A DNA stretch of 64,000 nt from NCBI GenBank assembly GCA_032622095.1, contig CP136066.1, positions 108,647,319 through 108,711,318 on the forward strand, read 5' to 3'. The notes beneath the pieces were generated by a model. That model had not been told where the DNA came from and searched no databases. It was given only the letters and a program-made list of their open reading frames with translations. Position numbers and translations under genes: made by a program. The DNA is from Siphonodentalium dalli. Taxonomy: Eukaryota > Mollusca > Scaphopoda > Gadilida > Siphonodentaliidae. Positions 33,525 through 44,592 of the stretch are shown here, in pieces; position 1 is the stretch's first letter, and each line of letters starts with the position of its first letter.

Positions 33525-34119
33525 AGAGACCCTGTGTCAGTGCATTCTCATATATATGCGAGTCTCACATATATAAGAGAAGGCGTTGGCTGTCAATGTA
33601 AATATTGTTAGGACAATGTATTCTCTTATATATGTGAGACTCCATATGGGAGACTCGCTTATATGTGACCCGCCATATCAAATCCAGTCGGAAGTCGGGA
33701 TTTTTTTACCCTGTGCCAATGCATTCTCTTATATATGCGAGTCGACCATAGGTTGCCTCGCATATATAAGAGAATGCATTGGCCTAACAATTTTTTATCA
33801 TGTTTTTTAAATAAATGTTTCTTAAAATTTTTAGGACATAAAATAAAAAACATCCATTACCCTGCAGGGAGCCCCACACATATATAGAAGCATATAGAAG
33901 AGTGTCGTCTGCTCATGTTTGTCTGGGGCTCTGTATGGGTGATATTATAAAATTGTTAAAGAATACAAGAACAAATTATTAAAATTGTTAGGCCAATGCA
34001 TTCTCTTATATATGCGAGGCGACTTCCGACTGGATTTGATATGGCAGGTCACATATAAGACGATGCATTGCACCGGGCTTTCACAAATTTTCAGGAAGCT
34101 CCAGTCATGGAAGGGTTAA
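33525..34119. mobile_element. Double-hairpin MITE remnant interrupted by a TA-type MITE
   Basis: GACCCTGTGTCAGTGCATTC starts the host part. Its second hairpin is cut in the middle at TTATA and resumes with TATAAGACGATGCATTG at 34054. The right end GAAGCTCCAGTCATGGAAGGG is followed by TTAA at 34116-34119. The insertion is the element at 33664-34053. Confidence 0.75.
33664..34053. mobile_element. TGTGACCCGCC-type MITE nested in a hairpin, TA duplicated
   Basis: The same termini as 27434-27800, reading TGTGACCCGCCATAT and ATATGGCAGGTCACA, with TA on both sides (33662-33663 and 34054-34055). It contains one complete hairpin module (33715-33783) and half of another (from about 33993). It joins the interrupted host hairpin perfectly when removed. 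Confidence 0.85.
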
Positions 34120-34196
34120 TGTACTTAAACACCACATTCCATTAATTTTACACTGACTTTAAAATCATGATGCCTCGATTACACCTATTAATTGTA

Positions 34197-34643
34197 GCTG
34201 ATGGGGTCATTGTCACAAGATATCGATCACATTCGTAGCCAGCTTTTCAAATTGATCACTAATGAAGCTTGTTTTCGAGTGCGATCACATTCGTAGCCAG
34301 CTTTTCATATTCATGTGGGTTTAATGAATGAAACTAGTTGTTTGACTAATCCTATTCTTGAGTTGATGAATGAAAAACAACTTATACATTTATAAGGGAG
34401 GAAATAAATTAGATATAATCATTTCTATACCTAATGTCATGAATTTGCTCCAGTTTTGGAGCATGACATCGCAATTTCAGTTGTGTGTTCAGATGATGAC
34501 GTTACATATTGTATCATAAAATGATATAATTTGAAAAGCTAACTACAAATTTGATCGCCCGAAAAAGCTGGCTACATTTGTGATCGATTTGAAAAGATGG
34601 CTTAATGATTGTGATCGATGCCTTGTGACAATGACCCCATCGG
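34197..34643. mobile_element. TIR element with 10-bp flanking direct repeat (Mutator-like candidate)
   Basis: GATGGGGTCATTGTCACAAG near the left and its complement near the right. Inside are repeated words GATCACATTCGTAGCCAGC and AAAAGCTGGCTAC. ATTAATTGTA lies directly outside both ends (34187-34196 and 34644-34653). A 9-10 bp duplication suggests a Mutator-type element; the class is inferred. Confidence 0.65.
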
Positions 34644-34653
34644 ATTAATTGTA

Positions 34654-35160
34654 TGCTGTTGTCACATTTCTGTGAAATATTGTTGATATATAAATATATA
34701 TATACTAGTATATAAATTCTGTAAAACCATCATGTTGAAGAGAAATATTAGATAAAAAATAGATTGACTTTGTTCCCTTGATCATTGTCAATAGCTCTTG
34801 GATAATGCGATTTCACATGTTTAAACAATTGCTATGTAAACATTACTTTTATGGCGTAAGTCATTTCATCCACTAACAGTTGGTCTAAGTTCAATCAATT
34901 CTTGAATGTATACATCAGAAAAAAATCAGAGTATTGATAAATGTTCTGCAAAGCAGGATATCTTTGAACAGTGATTGCCATCACGGATATTTGTTGATAA
35001 AATGACTGGCACTGTAACAATGGTTTCAATACGTAAACTTTTGGCATTGGAGACTTGTCAGTAATAAATTTAAGTTTCTCCATGTTCTTCATGGTGGTGA
35101 TGTTTTTACAGACTTGTATGATTTTTGCATATGTACTCACGGCGAAGGCCTTATGTCCCT
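34654..35160. other. No gene supported
   Basis: A minus-strand frame of 92 codons (34895-35173) has fairly protein-like composition in its C-terminal part but no domain I recognise and no clear splice context. Confidence 0.35.
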
Positions 35161-35418
35161 TTAACCCTTCCATGTCTCGGGCTTCCTGAAATTTGGCGAA
35201 TACCGTGACGATGCATTCTCTTATATATGCGAGTGTCCCGTTGGGAGCCTCACATATATATTAAGAGAATACATTGGCCTTACAATATTTACCTTGACCT
35301 TGTAAGCCAGTGCATTATCTTATATATGCGAGGCTCCCTATGGCAGACTTGGATATATAAGAGAATGCACTGGATCTTTAATGCTGCACCAGTGCAGCTC
35401 CCGTCATCGAAGGGTTAA
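35161..35418. mobile_element. piggyBac-like double-hairpin MITE, complete
   Basis: TTAA lies at 35161-35164 and 35415-35418. The left terminus is CCCTTCCATGTCTCGG and the right is GTCATCGAAGGG. The hairpins are at about 35212-35280 and 35305-35373. Confidence 0.85.
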
Positions 35419-35850
35419 CTAGTATTAATTCTTATGACAATGACTCACATAAATCATTCATTACCAGAAATCATGTACCTCGATAATGATCCCATCAACA
35501 TGGAACCAATGCATGGACCAGCCTATTTGGCGACTTAGGAGACATCTCCCTAAAATATGCCACTTCTCCCTATTTTTGCCCAAGGGAGAAGTGAATCCTC
35601 TCTCATATAACAAACAGTATGCATATTCTCAACATTAAAGTATAATCACTGATTGAAATGGTATTCTTACTCACTAGAATACAGGCTCTTTCTTTTTGCA
35701 CAGTATGTATTGGATCATAGAAGGGGGATGTTGTGGTGTAAGTGGAACTTCAGCTATAAATTGTTACTTCCCCAATAACCAAAGAGGGAGAAGTGACTTG
35801 TCTCAATGTTAAACCTCTGGGCTGGTCTCTGTACACAAATTGCATATCAT
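35419..35850. repeat. Segment D copy 2 and an inverted GGGAGAAGTG repeat
   Basis: The first ~165 bp match 33038-33200. The words GACCAGCC, CTCCCTAAAATATGCCAC and GGGAGAAGTGA recur inverted at 35780-35845 (GGGAGAAGTGACTTGTC, GGGCTGGTC) and at 54690-54790. Confidence 0.55.
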
Positions 35851-36549
35851 AGTCAGAGGTTGTACCTATTAGACATTCCTTAATGACGTCATTCTGATAT
35901 TTTCCATGTCTGTATTCGAGTGCTTTCTGATTTAATCTACTACAGGTATGCTACATGTATGCCAATTGTCAGGCCTGCTATGTTGATGCAAACAACCTAT
36001 TCTGAGTTCACCTGGAGTATACCTAAAACGAAATTGCCGTGAACGAAAAACAGGTTGCGCAGATGAACAACAGGTTTCCTAAAAGTTTTGTGAAGGTCTT
36101 GCTATCATAATTACTCAAACTAAATACGATATTCAAAGAAAATAACAGTTGCTCATTATTGGTGAATATTTTATCTCACGTGACTATATAAGTCTAATCC
36201 ACACTTATGATTAGTTGCTTGATATTAACTATTTCCTATAGTTCCATCACCAACACGATAGTCTGCTTCCTAATTTTAGCACACCCATTATCGCTGGGAA
36301 AATCCAGAAATCTATCTCTTATGTTATTGGTGATTGTTTCCACATGTTTGATGTGAGGATTTATTTCTGATCACAACATCACTTCAATATTTTTGATTAA
36401 TTCCCTAAGTACGCAAAACTAATCTTAAGATTGATTTCTATAGAAAAATAACTTTTTGCTATTGAATACTAATACAATTGACTAACTTTCTTCCAATAGG
36501 GTCTCTTCTGTAAATATTAGGCATCAATTAGGACCACCCTGTAAATAAG
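35851..36549. other. No gene recognised
   Basis: No protein-like frame or terminal repeats seen. Confidence 0.4.
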
Positions 36550-36785
36550 AGAGTTCCTACATAGTAAATAGTATGTTATTGTCAAGTTTGTATGCTGTGT
36601 TATGTAAATGGAAGTCAGGTTATGTAACATTTTTGGCTTTTGTTTACATAACAAAGCATCTGAATTTGAAATAACATACTATTTACGCGATATTTATGAT
36701 TGGTATAAGAACAAAATATGGCAGTTTTAATGGATGTGACTATTTTAACAGCAATATCCACCACGAAGGCCATCCATACCATTAA
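36550..36785. repeat. Second copy of the TAAATAGTATGTTATTG element
   Basis: Inverted repeat AAATAGTATGTTATTGTC / complement (36565-36685), then TATAAGAACAAAATATGGC and GTGACTATTTTAACAGCA as at 8872-9373. Confidence 0.65.
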
Positions 36786-38156
36786 TATATATATATAAAT
36801 TTAACATCAAAATTTACAGTTCAGACATGCGATAATTATGTAGCCCACATTGAAAGCTGGTTCATTAGTTCCACGCCTAAATGTTCAGAATAATATTCCG
36901 TGAATAAATGAGTTTTCAAAAGACCTTTGAATTCATCATATCCAGGAAAGCCGCGGAGGATCACCGGTAGATAATTCCAGAGAGTCGGTCCGACTACGGA
37001 AAACGATATATCACCGAAACTACTATCAACCTTCGGGTGCACTAAGAGCATTACGTCATCAGAGATGCCTATATTCACATATCTTATCATTGAGGTATTG
37101 AGGTGCACAGTTTTTTTGATGACTTGTAATTCATTGTGATCACCTTGAACTTAATCCGCTGGGAAACGGGAAGCCAATGTAGTGTGAACAATGTCGGGGT
37201 AATGTCATCTTTACATAGGATCTTACACACCACTGCAAGAGTTTGTATTCGCTGCAATCTCGACATATGTTTTTGGTTAACACTGTACATAAAAGAATTT
37301 CTGTAGTCCAAACAGCTAGTGATGAACGCATGCACTAATACTTCTGTGGCAGATCTGGTCAGATACCGCTGTATTCAACTGATATTACGGAGATGATAAT
37401 TTGCTGACTGACAGAGTGTTGTTATATGTCTGTCCATTGTAAGATTATTATCGAGGTGAACACCAAGGGTTCTTGTTGAAATCTTCAGTGTTATTTCACA
37501 CCCACTTACAAGAACAGAACTTACTTCTACCATGGAACGTGGAGTCGTAATGAACATCAGTTCTGTTTTATCAGTATTGAGTTTAAGAAAGTTAGAAGTC
37601 ATCCACTGCTTAATGTCGTTAACACATCCTTGAATTCGTTCAACTGCTACGGATTGACTCTGAAGATCAGCTCGATCGAAGGATAAATACAACTGAATAT
37701 CGTCAGTGTAACAATGCTAGCTGATTCTGTTCTTCTTGATAACATCGAAAAGTGGCTTAATGTACAAATTGAATAAAATGGGCCCGGGCACTGATCCCTG
37801 AGGAACACCATACTTTTAACATAACAACATCCTGCAAAGAAACCCCTATTTTCACACATTGGGTTCTGTTAACAAGGAATGAGCAAAACCACTGCAGCGC
37901 TGTACCACTAACTCCAATTTCAGACAACCGACCGAGCAGCGTGATAGATCCAATAGAATCAAACATGTCGACTCATCACGATACAACGCATGCCAGAAGA
38001 GAGCCGTTTCTATACCATGTCCTGCTCGGTATGCAGACTGGAAGATTTCGTACAGAGAATTTTCCGCGAGATGGTCATTCAGCTTAGACAACACGATCCT
38101 TTGTAAGACTTTCGATAAGAAAGGCAAATTAGAAACCAGTCGATAGTTTTTAGCTC

Positions 38157-40244
38157 AACTTTACTTTGTAAAGTTTGAGCTATTGCCATGGCTTGGTATC
38201 CGTCGTGCGTGTGTGTGTGTGTGTGCGTGATTCGTCAACAATTTCCTTTAGCACGGGCTACAGTTCGTACCTTTGGTCCGATTATTATGAAATTTGTCAT
38301 GGATGTTGACATTGACATGTAGATGGGAACGAGTCATTTTGGGGTCATTCGGCCGAAAAACATGGCCGCCAGCGGCCATTTTGGATTTCAAAATTCAATC
38401 CATTAGCATGGGCTACAGGCCGTACTGTTTGTCTTATTGTCATGAAATTTGTCATGGATGTTAATAATGACATGTAGATGGGAACGAGTCATTTTTGGGT
38501 CATTCGGCCAAAAAACATGGCCGCCAGCAGCCATCTTGGATTTTACTCTTTGTATGACTAAATCCTTTAGCACGGGCTACAGGTCGTACCTTTAGTCTGA
38601 TCATCATAAAATTTGTCATGGCTGTTGAAATTGGAATGTAGATGGGAACGAGTCATTCAGACAAAAAACATGGCCGCCAGTGGCCATCTTGGATTTCAAA
38701 ATTTAATCCATTAGCACGGGCCACAGGTCGTACTGTTTGTCTGATCATCATGAAATTTGTCATGGATGATAATATTGACATGTAGATGGGAACGAGTAAT
38801 TTTGGGGTCATTCGGCCAAAAAACATGGCCGCCAGCAGCCATCTTGGATTTTACTCTTTGTATGACTAAATTCTTTAGCACGGGCTGCAGGTCGTACCTT
38901 TAGTCTGATCATCATAAAATTTGTCATGGTTATTAACAATGACATGTAGATGGGAAACGAGTAATTTTGGGGTCATTCGGCCAAAAAACATGGTCGTCAG
39001 CAGCCATCTTGGATTTTACTCTTTGTATGACTAAATCCTTTAGCACGGGCTACAGGTCCTACTTTTAGTCTGATCATCATAAAATTTGTCAAGAATGTTA
39101 ATAAGGACATGTAGATGGGAACGAATCATTTTGGGGTCATTCGGTCAAAAAACATGGCCGCCACCAGCCATCTTGGATTTTACTCTTTGTATGACTAAAT
39201 CCTTTAGCACGGGCTACAGATCGTACCTTTAGTCTGATCATCATAAAATTTCTCATGGCTGTTGAAATTGGAATGTAGATGGGAATGAGTCATTTTGGGG
39301 TTATTCGGACAAAAATTTCAAAATTTAATCCATTAGCATGGGCCACAGGTCGTACTGTTCGTCTGATCATCATGAAATTTGTCATGGATGATAATATTGA
39401 CATGTAGATGGGAACGAGTAATTTTTGTGTCATTCGACCAAAAAACATGGCCGCCAGCAGCCATCTTGGATTTTACTCTTTGTATGACTAAATTCTTTAG
39501 CATGGGCTGCAGGTCGTACCTTTAGTCTGCTCATCATAAAATTTGTCATGGATGTTAACAATGACATGTAGATGGGAACGAGTAATTTTGGGGTCATTCG
39601 GCCAAAAAAACATGGTCGCCAGCAGCCATCTTGGATTTTACTCTTTGTATGACTAAATCCTTTAGCACGGGCTACAGGTTGTACCTTTAGTCTGATCATA
39701 AAATTTGTCATGGCTGTTGAAATTGGAATGTAGATGGGACGAGTCATTTTGGGGTCATTCGGACAAAAAACATGGCCGCCAGCGGCCATCTTGGATTTCA
39801 AAATTTAATCCATTAGCACGGGCCACAGGTTGTACTGATCGTCTGATCATCATGAAATTTGTCATGGATGTTAATATTGACATGTAGATGGGAACCAGTA
39901 ATTTTTGAGTCATTTGGCCAAAAAACATGGCCGCCAGCAGCCATCTTGGATTTTACTCTTTGTATGACTAAATTCTTAGCATGGGCTACAGGTAATACCT
40001 TTAGTCTGATCGTCATAAAATTTGTCATGGATGTTAACGATGACATGTAGATGGGAACGACTCATTTTGGGGTCATTCGGCCAAAAACATGGCCACTAGC
40101 AGCCATCTTGGATTTTACTTTTCTCTTCATGTCTATAAACTAGTATTAGACATTCAACTTTCCACATTCCTAATCGCTCCATTGACTGTAATACATTAAA
40201 TTATTCCCTTTCCAAGTTGAGCTACAGTGTCATTGACACTTTCA
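38157..40244. mobile_element. Pearl-like tandem-repeat element (12 units of ~160 bp) inserted in the retrotransposon
   Basis: The unit landmark AGATGGGAACGAG occurs 12 times at 134-164 bp spacing between 38321 and 40060. Two unit types alternate in part: one carries CAAAATTTAATCCATTAGC, the other TTTTACTCTTTGTATGAC. The left end is a palindrome (AACTTTACTTTGTAAAGTT); the right end contains AGTGTCATTGACACT, shared with 48560-48590. TTTAGCTC flanks both sides (38149-38156 and 40245-40252), and removing the insert plus one copy joins the RT frame. Confidence 0.8.
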
Positions 40245-40547
40245 TTTAGCTCTTCGTGATCCATGGAAGTCTTTTTCAATAACGGTTTAACAATTGCATG
40301 TTTGTACTTGCGTGACACAACTCCCGAAGATAGTGACATATTGATGATTTTGGTGATCAGAAAAACAAGATAACCAGCACATTTATGCAGGATCTCCGTG
40401 GGAATTGGATCTAATTCACATCTCTTTGTCGGTGCCTTTAAAATAATTATTTTAACGTCCTCTTCTGTCACTGGCTGAAATGAATCCAAACCACCACCAC
40501 CTGTAAACGATGTAGATCGGACTGCCTTGTCGTGTGTTGGTCAGAGA

Positions 40548-40801
40548 CAAGCCTTGAAATAGGGTGTCTGTCATTTGCAGAATGAGGTTCCCAGAGGGTG
40601 AATTTAGTGATGCTATCCCGCATAGCGGGCTAGCATCACCAAATTCACCCTCTGGGAACCTCATTCTGCTGAGGTGTAAGCAGAATGAGGTCCCCAGAGG
40701 GTGAATTTGGTGATGCTAGCCCGTTATGCGGGATAGCATCACTAAATTCACCCTCTGGGGACCTCATTCTGCAAATGACAGACACCCTATTTCAAGGCTT
40801 G
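40548..40801. mobile_element. hAT-type double-hairpin MITE, 254 bp, with 8-bp target duplication
   Basis: The inverted termini CAAGCCTTGAAATAGGG and CCCTATTTCAAGGCTTG are perfect. The arms continue through GTGTCTGTCATTTGCAG and GAATGAGGT. Inside are two further palindromes built on GGGTGAATTTRGTGATGC. GTCAGAGA flanks both sides (40540-40547 and 40802-40809). It is inserted in the retrotransposon linker. Confidence 0.9.
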
Positions 40802-41900
40802 GTCAGAGAGTTAAGCTGTGTACAGATGCCATCAATCTTGTCCATAAAGAAGTGAATGAAATAATTTGCTAGATGGTGATGTGATGACGACGTCTGCAGA
40901 TTTACTGATGTTGACTTTGTCCCAATAAGACCATTCATCACTTTAAAAAGTGTCTTCTGATCCTTCTCACATGCTAATTCCTTGTCAGTATAGTGCTTCA
41001 GCTTGGCCATCTCGAGATTTGTTTTCACCAACCGACACTGGTCTTTGTTATTCTCATGATGAACCGTGAGGCCTGATTTCCACCACTGTCATTCAAGTTT
41101 GCGTCTTTGCTTTTTTAGAAGATCAATATCATTATTATACCAAGGTGCAGGTGAAGGCCGAACAACTCTCTGCTTTGTGAGGATAGACGAAATTATATCC
41201 AGCAGCGATGTCATAGTTTTGTTCAAAATTTTTGAATCTGTACAAACATCTCCGCTTGAACCAAATCAGTTGTCCAAAGACCTCCCATGAAATTTAGAAC
41301 GTTGTCATCATTGATCCTTCAAAATTTAACACTCTTAGAAGCATTTGGTGGTCAGTGAAGGTCAAGAAGGAATGATATTGCATGATGATCAGAAACACCC
41401 ATGTCAAACACGGAGATATTAAAAACTATTTTTTTAAGCAAATCCAGTGTGTGGCCGTGGTTATGAGTCGATACGTAGATATGTCGAGTAAGGTTTGTAG
41501 ACTTCAACAAGTTTTTAAAAGCCACAGTGGAGCTATCAGAAGGCACGTCCATATGGAAATTAAAGTCACTGGTAATGACGAGCTGGCCTGTTTCAATGAC
41601 AAGTTTGTGCATATAGTCACTGAATTCAGTGATGAATTTATCTTCTGGATTGTCAAATCCTGAAGGAACTAAGAAGAAGAAAACCAAAAGCACCACCGCG
41701 AGATTGTCTAGATACATGATGGAAGTTATATCCTCTCAGCGTAAGGTCGCGATTCGTCTGGCATTCATTTTCAGACAACCATGTTTCAGTCTTGGCATAA
41801 CGTCGATGCTTTGTTCAACTAATCTGCAATGTAGCCCACCTTATTGTTAACAGATTGACAGTTCAAGATGCATACGTTGACTTTACTTCCACTGATGGTT

Positions 41901-43602
41901 GGGTTTTTTGCTGACTTGAAAACACCACATGTTAACTTTCCATCATGTAACAATATTTCTATCCAATAATTTTAATGATTATAATGTAATCAAATATGTT
42001 ACATACATATTTACTATTTCATTGCAAATAAAAAATAAAATGCCAAGATAGTGGTCCTCCAGTTCGGGTACTATTCCTCCCCTCAGACCACTATTTTGCC
42101 ATAGTCAACTCAAAGCCGTGCAATATTTATATACCAATACCAGTGGAGATAGAAGTGATTTGTGCTTGTACCTGAGAGGAAATTAGCTAAACTGAGAAAA
42201 TTGGAAGCTTGAAGGATAAATCAAAGTCATAATATCTGGAGTAATAAAGTATTATTATTGAGATTAAAGATGCATAATCCGATTTGATGGTCCACGTAGC
42301 ATCCAGTTACAAAAACAACGGAATATCATCAAAAGCCAATTTATTTATCCAAATTAGTGTATTATCACTAAATACTCACAATACCAACTATAATATCATA
42401 TTTGCGCAAAAATTCCTATTATGTTTTCTTGGCGGTTTGTACGACGAGCGAGTGTGGTTTGCAACTTCCATAAACAAGTATTTGTATGTATCCGCATGTC
42501 AACTATCACAAGTTACCCTATTTGTTGTTGCTGGCGTTATTCATCATGTTATATTCTGAAGTTAATTTGCGAAAGCACTGATCACCATGCAAAGTCACAG
42601 CAAACATAGTGACATTGCATGACCTTTGGAAGAAGATCACTGCAATTTTGCCTCCAAACATTCGATGTGGCGAAAAATAACAGATTTAAAAAATTGAAAT
42701 CTAATAACTTAGAGCTTTGATGGTGGGTTCCTCGACTTGAATCAAATATTTTTGTTTAACCCCCGAAGCCAAGGAAATAGTAATTTAGGGGAGTTAAATT
42801 GGATTATGTATCTTTAATATCTCAAAGTATACATCACTCATATAACCAACTTTGGGAGGAAAATTTCAAATGATTGTAACTGTTTGCACAAGCTTATAGG
42901 TAACCTATAGGTTATTTGAACATATTCCAGGGGAATGATATACGGCTACCTAAGCCCAACAAGGGGAATGAAAAATAGGTTATGCAAAATTTTGATAGGT
43001 GCAGGCATGTCAATTGTAAAAATTATTTCTATTTGATTTATTTTTACCATTTCATGTCTAAATTCCATATATAGATTATTGGACCACCAGCAGTAGAAAT
43101 ACCCATCTTTACAACTAAATTAAAAGAACAATTATTTTCTGCTCGCTGTACATTTTTGTCATGATGGCCTTTAATCTACCTTCAGGAATGAGAACCGCAA
43201 CTGTCAACAGATCATCAATGTATATACATTTGATCAGATACAAGACTTTTACGGAAATATTTTTGTCAGTTTTGAATTTGCACAAAAACTGTGCACATAT
43301 TGAAAGTGAGACAATTAAAATCTGAGCGATATGAAAAATAATACTATTTGAGAAATAATACTGCGAAAAATTCTTTTTTTATGATATGATTTGAAGTGAT
43401 GTCGTTAAAACCTTATTGGCCTGGCGTCGATTGCAAGGCCCCCAATAATCTCCACCTGTTTTTCCTTTATTAATATGTACAGAATAGATCAGCCTCCAAT
43501 CATCTCCATGTTTTTGTCATTTATTACAAATCATCCACAGAATCTCCTTGTTGAATCTCCACAGATATCTCCACTTTATTTCTGATTATATACTCAAATA
43601 TT
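41901..43602. other. No gene recognised
   Basis: Open frames are short and not protein-like. Near 43430-43570 a C-rich patch repeats the word AATCTCCAC. Nothing else was recognised. Confidence 0.45.
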
Positions 43603-43866
43603 TTAACCCTTCCATGACCTGGAGCTTCCTGAAATTTTGCGAAGACCCTGTGCCAATGCATTCTCTTATATATGCGAGTCTCCAATCGGGAGCCTCACAT
43701 TTTTAAGAGAATATATTGGCCTAACAATATTTACCTTGACCTTGTAAGCTAGTGCATTCTCTTATATATGTGAGGCGCTCTATGGGAGACTCACATATAT
43801 AATAGAATGCACTGACAGAGGATCTTTAATGCTGCACCAGTGCAGCTCCCATCATGAAAGGGTTAA
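43603..43866. mobile_element. piggyBac-like double-hairpin MITE, complete
   Basis: TTAA at both ends; termini CCCTTCCATGACCTGGAGC and GCTCCCATCATGAAAGGG; hairpins at about 43651-43720 and 43749-43818. This copy is the closest to a consensus of the family in this window. Confidence 0.85.
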
Positions 43867-44250
43867 GATCAAAACAAGGAAGATACCTACTCTATTTCTC
43901 TCTCTATTTCTGGGTGGCAAATGAAATTTAGTGATAATAAATTACTTCTCCAAATTGCATTGTGTCTGTCAGTGTGACTGTTGCTGATTTTGCAATATCA
44001 AATATTATTATCCTTGTATTGCAGGCCTGATATGTTCTGAAATATTGACTTGTCAAGGAGACAGGTAGAGTTATTTATTACCTGTCGCCTATAAAATTTG
44101 CCTGTGCATACCCTTATTATGTGGCACGGTAACATTTCTTTGAGGTGTGGACAAATTGGGTTATTAATCTAAATTTTCTAATATTATATATTTCTAATAT
44201 TTAATACTATGTAACCTATATAAGTAAATTGTGAATTTTCAACACCAACA
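43867..44250. other. No feature recognised
   Basis: A short dyad (GACAGGTAG / CTACCTGTC-like) is near 44060-44090; nothing else. Confidence 0.4.
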
Positions 44251-44592
44251 TTAAAGGGGTACTCTACATTAATCCAACCATTTATGGGACCATCTTCTAT
44301 TATATTCAACAGAATATATGCAACAAATGAATGAATTTGAGCATTGGATTAGTGCAAAATACTTACACTTGTGTGCTCTTTGAACGATGCAAACAACAGG
44401 GTAATTATAATTAAAATGAATTTATGACTCATCATAAATTCGTTATAATTAACATGCATCTTTCATAGAGGGCACAATTGTATTTTGCACTAATCCATGG
44501 CTGAAATATTTTCATTTGTTGCATATATTCTGTTGAGTATAAAAGGAGATGGTCCCATATATGGTCGGATTTAGGGTACAGTCCCCCTTTAA
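44251..44592. mobile_element. TTAA-flanked foldback element, complete copy
   Basis: TTAA plus AGGGGTACTCTACATTAATCC-type left end, written in pieces: AGGGGTACTCTAC then ATTAATCCAACC. The right end is the complement. The arms (GGGACCATCT..., ATATGCAACAAATGAATG) pair over about 150 bp. Copy 1 is at the start of the window. Confidence 0.8.

Larger units (their letters stand above)
36795..41900 (-). pseudogene. CR1/L2-like non-LTR retrotransposon, interrupted and decayed
   Basis: Minus-strand order: endonuclease start ILNCQSVNNKVGYIAD (about 41870), endonuclease end VITSDFNFHMD, NHGHTLDLL and GVSDHHAISFLL (41352-41717); linker with SSHHHLANYFIHFF (about 40870); RT start DSFQPVTEEDVKIII and VKPLLKKTSMDHEEL (40196-40489); then, beyond an insertion, the YRLVSNLPFLSKVLQ block (about 38130), AYRAGHGIETAL, LLDLS, VSGTALQWF, CYTDDIQLYLS (the xxDD catalytic box, about 37700), LKLNTDKTELMF, TLGVHLDN; and the C-terminal GPTLWNYLP and FKGLLKTHLF (36836-37108). 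A deletion after LLDLS removes the first catalytic Asp block, and several frameshifts exist. A TATATA tract at about 36788 follows the 3' end. It is non-functional. Confidence 0.85.

Noticed and set aside
34895-35173. 92-codon minus frame ending PALQNIYQYSDFFLMYTFKN
   Set aside because: Composition is moderately protein-like but its 5' part lies in a MITE, no domain is recognised and splice sites are unclear.
41382-41850. Plus-strand frames across 41.4-41.85 kb
   Set aside because: They are antisense to the retrotransposon endonuclease on the minus strand.
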